A stretch of 64,000 bases of DNA from Phycisphaeraceae bacterium (GCA_015200025.1 CP054186.1:1550001-1614000); one strand, 5' to 3'; counted from the first letter of the stretch, positions 24,762-34,685 are shown. The notes: generated from the sequence alone by a model not told the origin. Program-made: numbers and translations.

Positions 24762-27700
24762 ATGGGCGGAACGTCGAACGGAACGGTGAAGGTGTCGTCG
24801 GGCGGAGGCGAATCGGCCTCGGGGGGCCCGGGTTCGTTCGTGCACCTGCATCTGCACACGGAGTACTCGCTTCTGGACGGGGGGAACCGGATCGACCGGC
24901 TGGTGGATCGGGTGAAGGAACTGGGGATGGGCGCGGTGGCGATCACGGACCACGGGAACCTGTTCGGGGCGGTGGCGTTCTATCAGGCGTGCAAGGAGCG
25001 GGGGATCAAGCCGATCCTGGGGTGCGAGGCGTACGTGACGCCGCCGGATAAGCCGAGGCAGGACCGGACATATACGGGTGGCGGCGAGGGCGGGTACCAC
25101 CTGGTGCTGCTGTGCGAGACCAACGCGGGGTGGCGGAACCTGATGGTCCTGGCGAGCGAGGCGTACCTGACGGGTTTTTACTACAAGCCGAGGATCGACC
25201 GTGGGCTGCTGGAGACGCACTCGGAGGGGTTGATCGCGATCAACGGTCACCTGGGGAGCGAGATCGGGGATCACCTGCTGGATTACGAGCGGAGCGGGGA
25301 CGAGAAGTACTGGCGGCTGGCGGTGGAGTCGGCGTCGTGGCACGACCGGGTGTTCAACGGGGCGTGGCGTGCGGTCGGGAAGGACCCGTCGGGGCCGGGG
25401 CCGAGGTTTTATGTGGAGTTGCAGGACACGGTGGCGGAGCAGCGGGCGATCAACCCGCACCTGATCCGTCTGGCGCGGGAGCTGGACGTGCCGCTGGTGT
25501 GCGACAACGACGCGCACTTCCTGAGGGCGGAGGATCACGACGCGCACGACACGCTGGTGTGCATCTCGACGGGGAAGAACAAGGGTGAGCGGGCGCGGAT
25601 GCGGTACCCGTCGGGGCTGTACGTGACGGACGCGCGGGAGATGTGGTCGAAGTTCGCGGGGTACGGGGAGGCGGGGCGGGAGGCGCTGGAGAACACGTGC
25701 GCGATCGCGTCGCGGTGCGCGGTGGAGTTGCCGGTGGGGGTGAGTCACGCGCCGATGGTGCGGGTGCGGATCCCTGCGGAGAAGGCCTTGCCACGGCACG
25801 ACGACCCGGCGTACGCGGGGGATCTGTCGGCGTGGTACGCGGCGTTCTGTTCGAGGTTCGAGGTGGAGCCGTTCGAAGCGGGGGAGGACCCCGGGGCGCT
25901 GGCGGAGGCCAAGCGTGGGTGCGACCGGGCGTTGCGGATGCTGTCGGAGGCGGGGTACGTGTGGCGGTACGGCGCGGGGGGCGGGCCGTCGGGGCAGGAG
26001 CGTCGGGCGCGCCTGGAGCGAGAGCTGGGGGTGCTGGCGGAGAAGAACATCTCGGCGTACTTCCTGATCGTGTGGGACTTTGTGAACTGGGGTCGTCAAC
26101 GCGGGATCCCGGCGAACGCGCGTGGCTCGGGCGTGGGGACGATGGTGGGGTACGTGCTGGGGCTGTCGAACGCGTGCCCGGTGGAGTACGGGCTGCTGTT
26201 CGAGCGGTTCACGGACCCGGACCGCTCGGAGTACCCGGATATCGATATCGACCTGTGCCAGGAGGGCCGCGCGGCGGTGATCAACCACGTGCGCGAGAAG
26301 TACGGGCACGTGGCGCAGATCATCACGTTCGGGACGATGAAGGCGCGGGCGGCGATCCGCGACGTGTCGCGGGTGCTGGGGGTGTCGCTCCCGGCGGCGG
26401 ACCGGCTGGCGAAGCTGGTGCCCGAGCAGTTGAACATCACGCTGGACGAGGCGCTCGAGCAGGAGCCGGACCTCAAGGGGGTGTACGAGGGGCGGTCGGC
26501 GTCGCTGGCGAAGATCAACGACAAGCTGTCGAGCGAGCAGCAGGTGGACGGGGAGACGGCGCGGTCGCTGATCGACCACGCGAGGACGCTGGAGGGGCAG
26601 GCGCGTCACGCGGGGGTTCACGCGGCGGGTGTGATCGTGGCGACGAGACCGCTGCGGGAGATCGTGCCGCTGTACCGCCCGCCGGGGACGGACGAGGCGG
26701 GGATGGTGACGCAGTGGGACGGCCCGACGTGCGAGAAGATGGGCCTTCTCAAGATGGACTTCCTGGGGCTCCGGACGCTGACGGTGGTGGAGCGTGCGAA
26801 GCGGCTGATCCGCGAGGGCATATCGGAGGGGGCGGTCTACGCGGCGGTGGGGCGGCGCGTGGGCGACGGTGGCCCGCACCCGCTGGACTTGGACCGCCTG
26901 GCGTTCGCGGACCAGAACGTGTTCGAGGTGTTCCGCCGGGGGGACACGACGGGGGTCTTTCAGTTTGAATCGGAGGGGATGAGGCGGCTGCTGCGTGAGA
27001 TGAAGCCGGACCGGCTGGAAGACCTGATCGCGGCGAACGCGTTGTTCCGCCCGGGCCCGATGGACCTGATCCCGGATTACAACGCGAGGAAGCACGGGAA
27101 GCAGGCGATCCCGTCGGTGCACCCGGTGGTGGACCGGTACACGTCGGAGACGTACGGGGTGATGGTGTACCAGGAGCAGGTGATGCAGGTGGTGCACGGG
27201 CTGGGGGGCATCAAGCTGCGTGACGCGTACACGCTGATCAAGAACATCAGCAAGAAGAAGCACGACAAGATCGAGAAGGAGAGGCCGAAGTTCGTGGGCG
27301 GTGCGGAGTCGCAGGGGCTGACGCGGAAGCAGGCGGAGGAGTTGTTCGAACTGATCCTGAAGTTCGCGGGGTACGGGTTCAACAAGAGCCACTCGACGGG
27401 GTACGCGATCGTGGCGTACCAGACGGCGTACCTCAAGACGTACTTCCCGAACCAGTACATGGCGGCGTTCCTGACGTACGAGAGCCAGGCGAACAAGGCG
27501 AGCGATTGGATCCCGTACCTGGAGGACGCGAAGAAGTGCCGGTTCCTCGAGTTCGGGGAGGACGGGACGGCGCGGGTGGTGAAGGTCGGGGTGGAAGTCA
27601 GGCCGCCGGACGTGAACCTGTCGGACGCGGATTTCTCGGTGGTGTTCGGGGAGGGTGACCCACCGGCGGGGGCGCGGCGGTCGCGTGACGGGCACGTGCG

Positions 27701-28865
27701 GTTCGGGCTCAAGGCGATCAAGGGCGCGGGGGAGAAGGCGATCGGGGCGATCATCGCGGACCGATCGGGCGAAGCGGGGGGTGGGGAGAAGGGTGGGGCG
27801 AGGCCGTACACGTCGCTGTTTGATTTCTGCGAACGGGTGATGTCGCGCGGGCAGGGGGTGATCAACAAGGCGACGATCGAGTCGCTGATCAAGAGCGGTG
27901 CGTGCGATTCGCTGCACGGGAAGGGCGGCCGGGCGGCGATGGTGGCGTCGATCGATCAGGCGGTGCAGGCGGCGCAGAAGACGGCGGCGGACAAGGCGAG
28001 CGGTCAGGGGGCGTTGTTCGGGCTCGGGGAGCCGGCGCCGGTCGTGGCGGCGGGGTCGTCGTCGGCGGTCGGGCTGGTGAGGGCGACGGCGTGGCCCGAG
28101 GCCGAGGCGCTCAAGTTCGAGAAGGAAGTGCTGGGGTTCTTCGTGAGCAGCCACCCGCTGGACGCGTGGTCGTCGTGGCACGGGTTGTTCACGACGGGGA
28201 CGGTGGCGGAGTCTCGGGGCGGCGGGCAGGACCAGCGGGTGGTGGTGGCGGGGCTGGTGCAGGGGGTTCGGACGATGGTGGCGAAGACGGGTCGGAGCGC
28301 GGGGCAGCGGATGGCCTCGCTGACGATCGAGGACTCGACGGGGACGATCGAGGCGATGGTGTTCACGGACCAGTACGCGAGGTACGGGCACCTGGCGACG
28401 GCGGACGCGGTGCTGTTCGTGCTGGGGCGGATCGACCTCAAGCGCGGGGAGCCGCAGATCATCGTGGAGAAGTTGTGCCCGATGGAGAGCGTGCCGCTGC
28501 TGCCGGGCCGGCTGCAGGTGATCGTGGACGAGACGAAGCTCAACGGCGGTGCGGCGTCGGCGATCCGGCGTGTGGGGGAGGTGTTGCGAGCGTCGCCGGC
28601 CCCCCGCCCGGAGGGCGGCGGGAACGGTCGCGCGGAGGGCGAGCGGTCGGCGCTGTTCCCGGTGGAGTTGGCGGTGGCGACGGCGGACCAGGCGGCGTTC
28701 CTGGCGTTGCCGGTGACGCTGCGCGCGGCGCTGGATCCCGCCCTGGCGGGGGCGTTGAGCGAGGCGGTGGGCGGCGGGATGGTGCGCGTGGTGGGTGGGG
28801 TGAGCGTCGAGCCCGCGGCGAACGGACGGGCGGCGTGGGGCCGGCGTCGCGGCGAGGACGAGTAG
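24762..28865 (+). CDS. dnaE: DNA polymerase III alpha subunit
   Basis: 1367 residues with DnaE architecture: PHP domain at the N-terminus (FVHLHLHTEYSLLDGGNR, ITDHGNLFG), polymerase palm with ARGSGVGTMVGYVLGLS and the catalytic aspartates of EYPDIDIDLCQEGR (about residue 495), fingers with NALFRPGPMDLIPDY and NKSHSTGYAIVAYQTAYLKT, helix-hairpin-helix, and an OB fold near the C-terminus (ASLTIEDSTGTIEAMVF). It is the replicative polymerase. Low-complexity Gly stretches occur in the C-terminal third and in the leader. ATG at MGGTSNG was chosen; a run of ten G lies just upstream. Confidence 0.95.
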   Translation: MGGTSNGTVKVSSGGGESASGGPGSFVHLHLHTEYSLLDGGNRIDRLVDRVKELGMGAVAITDHGNLFGAVAFYQACKERGIKPILGCEAYVTPPDKPRQDRTYTGGGEGGYHLVLLCETNAGWRNLMVLASEAYLTGFYYKPRIDRGLLETHSEGLIAINGHLGSEIGDHLLDYERSGDEKYWRLAVESASWHDRVFNGAWRAVGKDPSGPGPRFYVELQDTVAEQRAINPHLIRLARELDVPLVCDNDAHFLRAEDHDAHDTLVCISTGKNKGERARMRYPSGLYVTDAREMWSKFAGYGEAGREALENTCAIASRCAVELPVGVSHAPMVRVRIPAEKALPRHDDPAYAGDLSAWYAAFCSRFEVEPFEAGEDPGALAEAKRGCDRALRMLSEAGYVWRYGAGGGPSGQERRARLERELGVLAEKNISAYFLIVWDFVNWGRQRGIPANARGSGVGTMVGYVLGLSNACPVEYGLLFERFTDPDRSEYPDIDIDLCQEGRAAVINHVREKYGHVAQIITFGTMKARAAIRDVSRVLGVSLPAADRLAKLVPEQLNITLDEALEQEPDLKGVYEGRSASLAKINDKLSSEQQVDGETARSLIDHARTLEGQARHAGVHAAGVIVATRPLREIVPLYRPPGTDEAGMVTQWDGPTCEKMGLLKMDFLGLRTLTVVERAKRLIREGISEGAVYAAVGRRVGDGGPHPLDLDRLAFADQNVFEVFRRGDTTGVFQFESEGMRRLLREMKPDRLEDLIAANALFRPGPMDLIPDYNARKHGKQAIPSVHPVVDRYTSETYGVMVYQEQVMQVVHGLGGIKLRDAYTLIKNISKKKHDKIEKERPKFVGGAESQGLTRKQAEELFELILKFAGYGFNKSHSTGYAIVAYQTAYLKTYFPNQYMAAFLTYESQANKASDWIPYLEDAKKCRFLEFGEDGTARVVKVGVEVRPPDVNLSDADFSVVFGEGDPPAGARRSRDGHVRFGLKAIKGAGEKAIGAIIADRSGEAGGGEKGGARPYTSLFDFCERVMSRGQGVINKATIESLIKSGACDSLHGKGGRAAMVASIDQAVQAAQKTAADKASGQGALFGLGEPAPVVAAGSSSAVGLVRATAWPEAEALKFEKEVLGFFVSSHPLDAWSSWHGLFTTGTVAESRGGGQDQRVVVAGLVQGVRTMVAKTGRSAGQRMASLTIEDSTGTIEAMVFTDQYARYGHLATADAVLFVLGRIDLKRGEPQIIVEKLCPMESVPLLPGRLQVIVDETKLNGGAASAIRRVGEVLRASPAPRPEGGGNGRAEGERSALFPVELAVATADQAAFLALPVTLRAALDPALAGALSEAVGGGMVRVVGGVSVEPAANGRAAWGRRRGEDE

Positions 28866-28883
28866 GTGTCGAGGTCGGGGGGG

Positions 28884-30233
28884 TCAGGCGGCGGGGTCGC
28901 GGACGGCGTCGCGGGTGTCGGGGAGGCTCGGGCCGCTTTGGTCTGAATCGGTCGCGTGGGTCGAGCGGGGCCCGGCGAGGTCCGGGGCGGCGAGGCGGAG
29001 GACCTCGGCGTACTTGGAGCCCGAGGCCTCGATGGTGAAATTGGCCTCGAAGAACGCCCTGGCGCGGGCGCCGCGGGCGAGCGTCCGCTGGGGGTCCTTG
29101 ATCATCTCGCGGATGTTCTGGGCGAGGGCGCGGGGGTCGCCGACCTTGGACCAGAGCCCGACGTCGTTGTCCTCGACCATCTGACGGAGTTCGCTGTCTT
29201 CTTCGGAGATGGCGAGGACGGGCTTCCCGACGGAGAGGGTGGAGTAGAGCTTGCTGGGGAAGCTGATGCCCTCGATGCCGCGGGCGATGGAGACGAGGGA
29301 GGCGTCGCAAGCGGTGAGGCTTTCGGGGAGCCGCTCGATGGGCTGGTAGGGGAGGAGGATGGTGTTGGTGAGTTTGCGGCGTTTGATCTCGTCGGCGATC
29401 CACTGGCGTCGGCCGCCGGCGCCGATGAGGACCAGCCGGACGTTCTCGTCGCGGAGGATCTCGGCGGCGCCGAGGGGGGTTTCGAAGTCGTAGTAGAGCC
29501 CGAGGTTCCCGGAGTAGAGGAGGGTGAAGGGTTGGACGAGGCCGTGCTGCTTGGCGAAGGAGTTGTCGTGCTTGGGTCGGGGGCGGAGTTCGTTGGCGTC
29601 GGCCCAGTTGTGGATGACGTGGACGCGTTGGGGGTCGACGCCGTAGGTCTCGCAGACGAGTTTTTTGGCGGCCTCGCAGAGGACGATGGTGTGCGAGGCG
29701 CGGCCGTAGGTGACGCGGTTGGCGAAGTGCCAGAGGCGGTCGATGATGCCGCCCTTGCGGATCTTTCCGACCCAGACGGCCATCTGGGGGTAGGCGTCGT
29801 GGAGGAGGAGGACGTAGCGGTGGGCGCGGATGAGGGAGACGAGGGATCCGATGACGCCGAGGAAGGGTGGGTTGGTGGTGTAGAGGTGGACGGTGTCCTT
29901 GCGGCTGGCGAAGAGCATGCGGAGCATGAGTGGGAGGACGAAGGTGGCGGAGTTGAGGGCGCGCCCGAGCATGCGGTCTTTGCTGAAGCGTGTGGTGAGC
30001 ATGCGGCGGACGCTGACGCCGTCCTTGGTTTCGCGGAGGGGGCAATCGACCCAGGTTTCGGGCGGGCCGTAGCTGGGGCGGCAGGTGATGACCTTGACGC
30101 CGAAGCCCCGTTTGGCGAGGTCGGTGGCGAGCTCGTGGAGGAGGTGCCCCGTGGAGGCGACGTCGGGCGCGTAGAACTGATTGAGGATCAGGACCTTGGG
30201 CTGCGGGGTTGTGTTCGGTATCGGATCGGGCAT
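28884..30233 (-). CDS. Glycosyltransferase family 4 (WbuB-like)
   Basis: 449 residues with a GT-B fold. The N-terminal domain begins KVLILNQFYAPDVASTGHLL and contains ITCRPSYGPPE. The C-terminal nucleotide-sugar domain has LLYSGNLGLYYDFE, the LPYQPIERLPESLTACDASL segment and the E-x7-E-like stretch GISFPSKLYSTLSVGKPVLA. It resembles WbuB/L-fucosamine-type transferases of surface polysaccharide clusters and acts at the cytoplasmic face. The ATG at MPDPIPN was chosen as it begins the family's typical short lead; no strong ribosome-binding site is seen. Divergent from the next glycosyltransferase with a 115-bp gap. Confidence 0.85.
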   Translation of the reverse strand: MPDPIPNTTPQPKVLILNQFYAPDVASTGHLLHELATDLAKRGFGVKVITCRPSYGPPETWVDCPLRETKDGVSVRRMLTTRFSKDRMLGRALNSATFVLPLMLRMLFASRKDTVHLYTTNPPFLGVIGSLVSLIRAHRYVLLLHDAYPQMAVWVGKIRKGGIIDRLWHFANRVTYGRASHTIVLCEAAKKLVCETYGVDPQRVHVIHNWADANELRPRPKHDNSFAKQHGLVQPFTLLYSGNLGLYYDFETPLGAAEILRDENVRLVLIGAGGRRQWIADEIKRRKLTNTILLPYQPIERLPESLTACDASLVSIARGIEGISFPSKLYSTLSVGKPVLAISEEDSELRQMVEDNDVGLWSKVGDPRALAQNIREMIKDPQRTLARGARARAFFEANFTIEASGSKYAEVLRLAAPDLAGPRSTHATDSDQSGPSLPDTRDAVRDPAA

Positions 30234-30348
30234 GGAAGTGGCGGGGGGCGTGTCCGGGGTCGCGTGGCGAGGGCTGAGTTTATATCGTTCGCCCGTCGGG
30301 CGGCGTTGAGGCCGACCCCGCCGAGCCGATAGGCGAGTCTGAGCCGTT

Positions 30349-31221
30349 ATGCCGATCCCGTCGCCGGTTATTGAGCCCCCGTGGAATGGAACGAGGCCCC
30401 CGGTCTCGGTCGTGATCTTGACACTGGACGAGGAGGCGAACCTGCCGGGGTGCCTGGATTCGTGCGCATGGTGCGACGACGTGCACGTGCTGGACAGCGG
30501 GTCGAGGGACCGGACGGCGGCGATTGCGCGGGAGCGGGGGGTGGGGCTGCACGTGCACCCGTTCGAGTCGTTCGGGTCGCAGCGGAACTGGGCGATCGAC
30601 CACGTCCCGACGCGGCACGGGTGGGTGTTCCACCTGGACGCGGACGAGCGGTTCACGCCCGGGCTGGTGGAGGAGATGGGGCGGGTGGTGTCGTCGGGGC
30701 CCGCGGAGGCGGGGTTTTATGTGGCGAACCAGATGGTGTTCATGGGGCGGTGGATCAAGCGGGCGGCGGGGTACCCGGCGTACCAGATGAGGCTTTTCCA
30801 CACGGGCCGGATGCGGTTCATCGATCACGGTCATGGGCAGCGGGAGAGTCCCGGGACGGTGATCGGGCGGCTGAAGAACCCGTACGTGCACCTGAACTTC
30901 AGCAAGGGACTTGAGGACTGGATTGCGCGTCACAACCGGTACTCGACGGCGGAGGCGGCGCAGATCGTGCGCGACGGGGGCGTGGGGGGCGTGGGGCTGG
31001 GCGGGCTGTTCTCGGGGGATTCGACGGTTCGTCGGCGGGCGCTCAAGGGGTTCGCGGCGGGGCTACCGATGAGGCCGCAGTTGAGGTGGCTGTATACGGT
31101 CGTGGCGCAGGGGGCGTTTTTGGATGGGCGTGCGGGGTTGACGTACGCGGGGCTGGTATCGATGTACGAACGGATGATTCAGTTGAAGGTCCGTGCCATG
31201 CGGGCCGAACGATCGGGGTGA
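30349..31221 (+). CDS. Glycosyltransferase family 2 (WaaE/KdtX-like)
   Basis: 290 residues with a GT-A fold: PVSVVILTLDEEANLPGCL at the nucleotide-binding end, VLDSGSRDRT (first acidic motif) and FHLDADERFTPGLVEEM with the Asp-x-Asp. The later QMRLFHTGRMRF and VHLNFSKGLEDWIARHNRYS are typical of WaaE/KdtX-type beta-1,4-glucosyltransferases. It would add a sugar to a lipid-linked or core oligosaccharide. The stop codon shares one base with the next start (TGATG), so it is coupled with the acetyltransferase. Confidence 0.85.
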   Translation: MPIPSPVIEPPWNGTRPPVSVVILTLDEEANLPGCLDSCAWCDDVHVLDSGSRDRTAAIARERGVGLHVHPFESFGSQRNWAIDHVPTRHGWVFHLDADERFTPGLVEEMGRVVSSGPAEAGFYVANQMVFMGRWIKRAAGYPAYQMRLFHTGRMRFIDHGHGQRESPGTVIGRLKNPYVHLNFSKGLEDWIARHNRYSTAEAAQIVRDGGVGGVGLGGLFSGDSTVRRRALKGFAAGLPMRPQLRWLYTVVAQGAFLDGRAGLTYAGLVSMYERMIQLKVRAMRAERSG

Positions 31222-31874
31222 TGGGCACGATGAGCGCTTCCTCGATTCATCCCGAAGACTCGACGGCGGAGACGGCGGTGCATGCGCCGGCGCGGCCGGA
31301 CGGCGGCGGGGGAGGTGGGGGAGGTGGGGGAGGTGGGGGGGTGGTGCCGCAGGGGACGACGTGGACGTTCCGGCAGAACCTGACGCGGGCGATGTGGATG
31401 CTGGGGGGTCGGCTGCTGTTCCGGATGACGTTCCACAACTGGTACGGGGTGAGGCGTGGGATTCTGCGGCTGTTTGGGGCGAGAGTGGGTGCGCGGGCGA
31501 AGATCAGGCCGACGTGCCGGATCGAGATCCCGTGGAACCTGACGATCGGTGAGGATTGCCTGATCGGGGACGAATCGATCCTGTACGCGTTGGGGCCGAT
31601 CACGATCGGGGACCGGACGGTGATCAGCCAATATGCGCATTTGTGCGCGGGGACGCATGATTACACGAGCCGGGTGTTTCAGCTGCTGAGGCCGCCGATC
31701 GTGGTGGGGAAGGACTGCTGGATCGCGACGGACGCGTACGTGGGGCCCGGGGTGAGGGTCGGGGATGGGTCGGTGCTGGGGGCGAGGTCGAGCGCGTACA
31801 AGGACATGGAGTCGGGGATGATCTACGTGGGGAACCCGGCGAAAGCGGTCCGGCGGCGCGAGGTGGCGGGGTGA
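31221..31874 (+). CDS. Left-handed beta-helix acyltransferase (WcaF-like)
   Basis: 217 residues. After an unusual N-terminal extension the protein matches colanic-acid O-acetyltransferase WcaF: WTFRQNLTRAMWMLGGRLLF, FHNWYGVRRGILRLFGARVG, hexapeptide turns (ARAKIRPTCRIEIPWNLTIG), the catalytic-His region CAGTHDYTSRVFQL, and VVGKDCWIATDAYVGPGVRV. It would acetylate a sugar of the exopolysaccharide. The extension holds a run of 14 glycines encoded by GGGGGAGGT-like repeats, so its length may vary. It overlaps the GT2 stop. Confidence 0.85.
   Translation: MGTMSASSIHPEDSTAETAVHAPARPDGGGGGGGGGGGGGVVPQGTTWTFRQNLTRAMWMLGGRLLFRMTFHNWYGVRRGILRLFGARVGARAKIRPTCRIEIPWNLTIGEDCLIGDESILYALGPITIGDRTVISQYAHLCAGTHDYTSRVFQLLRPPIVVGKDCWIATDAYVGPGVRVGDGSVLGARSSAYKDMESGMIYVGNPAKAVRRREVAG
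31305..31347. repeat. Coding microsatellite GGGGGAGGT-type
   Basis: Imperfect 6- to 9-base repeats of G-rich sequence encode the polyglycine run of the WcaF-like protein. Unit changes of three, six or nine bases would keep the frame; single-base slippage in the G runs would truncate the protein. Confidence 0.7.
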
Positions 31875-32041
31875 GGGTCGACCGGCGAGGCGTGGGTGTT
31901 GCGATCGTGTTCAGGAACGCGCATGTTTGTGACACCACGGGCAATATTCTAACGTAATAGTCTTTTCCTCGTTTCGCGTGGAGCGTTTTGGCACTTACTC
32001 TTATTGGGACGACCGCGCACGTCCCGTATAAGGAGCAGGCC

Positions 32042-32833
32042 ATGGAACATGTTCTGGCGAAGCGTGTCGGGCTGGCGGCGTGCGTGCTGGCGGGGTCGTC
32101 GTCGTGGGGGCAGCAGGTGACGGTGTGCTCTCCGGCGGTCCGGGTGTCGCTGAACTCGGGAGATCGCGTGTGTCCGCCGTTCTGCACGTTCGATCAGACG
32201 GTGAGCGGGGCGACGATCCCGTTGCCGAAGTTTGACCCGTCGATGGGGACGCTGACGGGTGCGAGCGTGTCGGTGAGCGCGTCTGGGTCTGGGGTATTCC
32301 GTTGGACGCTGTTCGCGGAGCACGCGCCCGGGGGGTACGCGACGAATGTTCGGGTGAGGCCGAGCGTGTCGGCGCCTGGGGCGACGGGCGTGAGCGCGGA
32401 CTTCATGATCCCGGATTGCGGGCAGCCCGTGGGCCGCTTCGAGTATGAGGGGACGTGCTCGTTCTCGGCGGGCTTTGGGGGGTCCCCGGCGCGGGCGGTC
32501 TCGTCGGGGTCGCTGGGGTCGTACGTGGGGACGGGGAACCTGAGCCTGTCGTCGTCGGTGCGGTTCAACGCGGAGTTGTTCATCAGCGGGTTGCCGTTCC
32601 TGTCGTGGCGCGACGAGGTGTACGCGGACCTGACGGTGTGCGCGACGTACACCTACTGCGGTGCGGACTTCACGGGCGACGGATTCGTGGATTTCATGGA
32701 TCTCGACGCGTTCGTGGAGTGCTTCGAGTTCGGGGTGTGCCCGGCGGGCCGGACGGCGGATTACAACCGGGATGGGTTCGTGGATTACCTCGACCTGGAC
32801 ACGTACCTGGCGGCCTTCGAAGCGGGGTGTTGA
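32042..32833 (+). CDS. Secreted GC-type dockerin protein, Cys-rich beta domain
   Basis: 263 residues: a signal peptide ending near SSSWGQQ, a beta-rich body without a recognised family (TIPLPKFDPSMGTLTGASVS is reminiscent of choice-of-anchor E domains), and two EF-hand loops, DFTGDGFVDFMDLDAFVECF and DYNRDGFVDYLDLDTYLAAF, before the terminal Gly-Cys. AAGGAG lies at good distance from the ATG. It is the first of four consecutive secreted proteins on this strand with the same tail, interrupted only by a dehydrogenase gene. Confidence 0.8.
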   Translation: MEHVLAKRVGLAACVLAGSSSWGQQVTVCSPAVRVSLNSGDRVCPPFCTFDQTVSGATIPLPKFDPSMGTLTGASVSVSASGSGVFRWTLFAEHAPGGYATNVRVRPSVSAPGATGVSADFMIPDCGQPVGRFEYEGTCSFSAGFGGSPARAVSSGSLGSYVGTGNLSLSSSVRFNAELFISGLPFLSWRDEVYADLTVCATYTYCGADFTGDGFVDFMDLDAFVECFEFGVCPAGRTADYNRDGFVDYLDLDTYLAAFEAGC

Positions 32834-32877
32834 ACCGGCGGTCGGGGTTCCCGGATGGTGAGTCGGGGTGAGCGAGG

Positions 32878-32905
32878 CCGGCGCGCGCGGGCGCGCCGGT
32901 TTATT
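32878..32905 (+). terminator. Possible terminator after the first GC-dockerin gene
   Basis: CCGGCGCGC pairs with GCGCGCCGG around a two- to four-base loop, followed by the weak T-stretch TTTATT. The stem is strong and the T-run poor. Confidence 0.5.
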
Positions 32906-33122
32906 GCTGCGCGGTGGGTGAGTGCCGGGCCTCTTGGGCGGGGGGCTATGCTGGGCGTGGTCGCTTGTTCGGCGGTCGGAATCGGCCGATGAGGTGTGAG
33001 GGGGTGGGGCGGGGGAACAGTTCGGGTGGAGTGAGGGGGCGGGGGTTGAACAAGGGAGGCTGGGGGGCCGTAAGCCGGTCCCCGCGGTCGGCGGTGCCGG
33101 TCGCGTTCATCGAGGAGTCGTC

Positions 33123-34454
33123 ATGAAGATCGCGGTCTTTGGTCTGGGGTATGTGGGCGCGGTGTCGTGCGGGTGTCTGTCGGACCTTGGGCACGCGATT
33201 ATCGGGTGCGACGTGAGCGCGGCGAAGGTGGACCTGATCAAGGCGGGGAAGCCGCCGATCGTGGAGGAGGGGTTGCCTGAGCTGCTGGAGAAGGCGATCT
33301 CGAAGGGTTTGCTCACGGCGACGATGAGCGCGGACGAGGCGGTTGCGGGTTCGGAGGCGGCGTTGGTGTGCGTGGGGACGCCGAGCACGCCGAGCGGCGG
33401 GGTGAACGCGGTGTACCTGGAGACGGTGTGCCGGCAGATCGGTGAGGCGGTGAAGAAGCACGCCAAGGGGCACTACGTGGTGCTGAGCCGGAGCACGAGC
33501 CTGCCGGACATTCACCGGCGGTTGATGCGGGTGCTGGAAGAGTCGAGCGGCCGGCGGATGGGTGAGGGGATCGGGTATTGCTGCCACCCGGAGTTTTTGC
33601 GCGAGGGCGTGAGCGTGTACGACTTCTGCAACCCGCCGAAGATCGTGTTCGGCCCGACGGACGCGAGGACGGCGGCGTGGTGCCAAGGGATGTACCCGAA
33701 GGGGAAGTACGAGGGGCTGGACGGGTGCCCGGTGTTCTTCCTGAGCCCGGAAGAGGCGGCGATGGTGAAGTACGCGGACAACTGCTTCCACGCGCTCAAG
33801 TGCACGTTCGGGAACGAGATCGGGATGATCTGCAAGACGCTGGGGGTGGACAGCCACAAGGTGATGGACGTGTTCTGCGCGGACACGAAGCTGAACATTT
33901 CGGCGAAGTACCTCAAGCCCGGGTTCGCGTTCGGGGGGTCGTGCCTGCCGAAGGACTTGCGTGGGATTCTTGACGCGGCGCGTGACACGGCGACGAGGCT
34001 GCCGATGCTCTCGGGAACGCTGGAGAGCAACGAAGTTCAGATCAAGGCGCTGATGAGGCGGCTGGTGAGCGAGAAGCGGCCGAAGGTGGGGATCATCGGT
34101 CTGGCGTTCAAGGAGGGGACGGACGACGTCCGCGAGAGCCCGATCGTGGAGGTGGTGCAGCAGTTGACGGGGAATGGGCACGCGGTGCGGATATACGACG
34201 AGCACCTGTCGGTGCAGGCGCTGGTGGGGGCGAACCGGAGTTTCGCGTTCCAGATGGTGCCGCACCTGGCGGAGTTGATGACGGGGGATTTGGGCGAGGT
34301 GGTGTCGTGGGCGGAGGTCCTGGTGGTGAGCCACCGGCTCAAGCCGGCGACGTGGGCGGGGGTGACGTTCAGACCCGGGCAGCGGGTGGTGGACCTGATG
34401 AACATCCCGGAGCTGCGGAAGGCCGGGGCGGGGTACGAGGGGCTGTACTGGTGA
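33123..34454 (+). CDS. algD: GDP-mannose 6-dehydrogenase-like nucleotide-sugar dehydrogenase
   Basis: 443 residues in the UDP-glucose/GDP-mannose dehydrogenase family: an N-terminal Rossmann motif MKIAVFGLGYVG, the middle dimerisation domain (KYADNCFHALKCTFGNEIG) and the nucleophile Cys274 in FGGSCLPKDLR, then a C-terminal domain (VGIIGLAFKEGTDDVRESP). The AFGGSCLPKDLR context and the overall match favour the AlgD type, which oxidises GDP-mannose twice to GDP-mannuronate; UDP-glucose as substrate is the alternative. It supplies an acidic sugar for the exopolysaccharide. GAGGAG is placed upstream of the ATG. Confidence 0.8.
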   Translation: MKIAVFGLGYVGAVSCGCLSDLGHAIIGCDVSAAKVDLIKAGKPPIVEEGLPELLEKAISKGLLTATMSADEAVAGSEAALVCVGTPSTPSGGVNAVYLETVCRQIGEAVKKHAKGHYVVLSRSTSLPDIHRRLMRVLEESSGRRMGEGIGYCCHPEFLREGVSVYDFCNPPKIVFGPTDARTAAWCQGMYPKGKYEGLDGCPVFFLSPEEAAMVKYADNCFHALKCTFGNEIGMICKTLGVDSHKVMDVFCADTKLNISAKYLKPGFAFGGSCLPKDLRGILDAARDTATRLPMLSGTLESNEVQIKALMRRLVSEKRPKVGIIGLAFKEGTDDVRESPIVEVVQQLTGNGHAVRIYDEHLSVQALVGANRSFAFQMVPHLAELMTGDLGEVVSWAEVLVVSHRLKPATWAGVTFRPGQRVVDLMNIPELRKAGAGYEGLYW

Positions 34455-34685
34455 GGCTTGTCGCGGGCGGCGGATGCGCGGGGGCGATCTGCGTGGGCCG
34501 GCGTTGACGCTCCATCTGGATTCGGCGCTTTAGCGCGCGGCGCCGGGCCCGATCCGCGCGCGGGGCGAGGGCGGGTCACCGGATCGTGCGGAAGTGAAGC
34601 CGGGCAACGCGGGGTGTGCGTGAGAGGTTCCGTGCGTGGTCGGGGATCCGGGTGACCGGGGCGATTTGTCTGATTTTTGTGTGGG

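Noticed and set aside
31988..32010. TTGGCAC stretch as a sigma-54 (-24/-12) promoter
   Set aside because: The -12 TTGCA element is missing at the required distance.
32004..32032. TTGGGA and TATAAG 17 bases apart before the first GC-dockerin gene
   Set aside because: The supposed -10 box overlaps the AAGGAG ribosome-binding site, so transcription would start next to the ATG and lose it.
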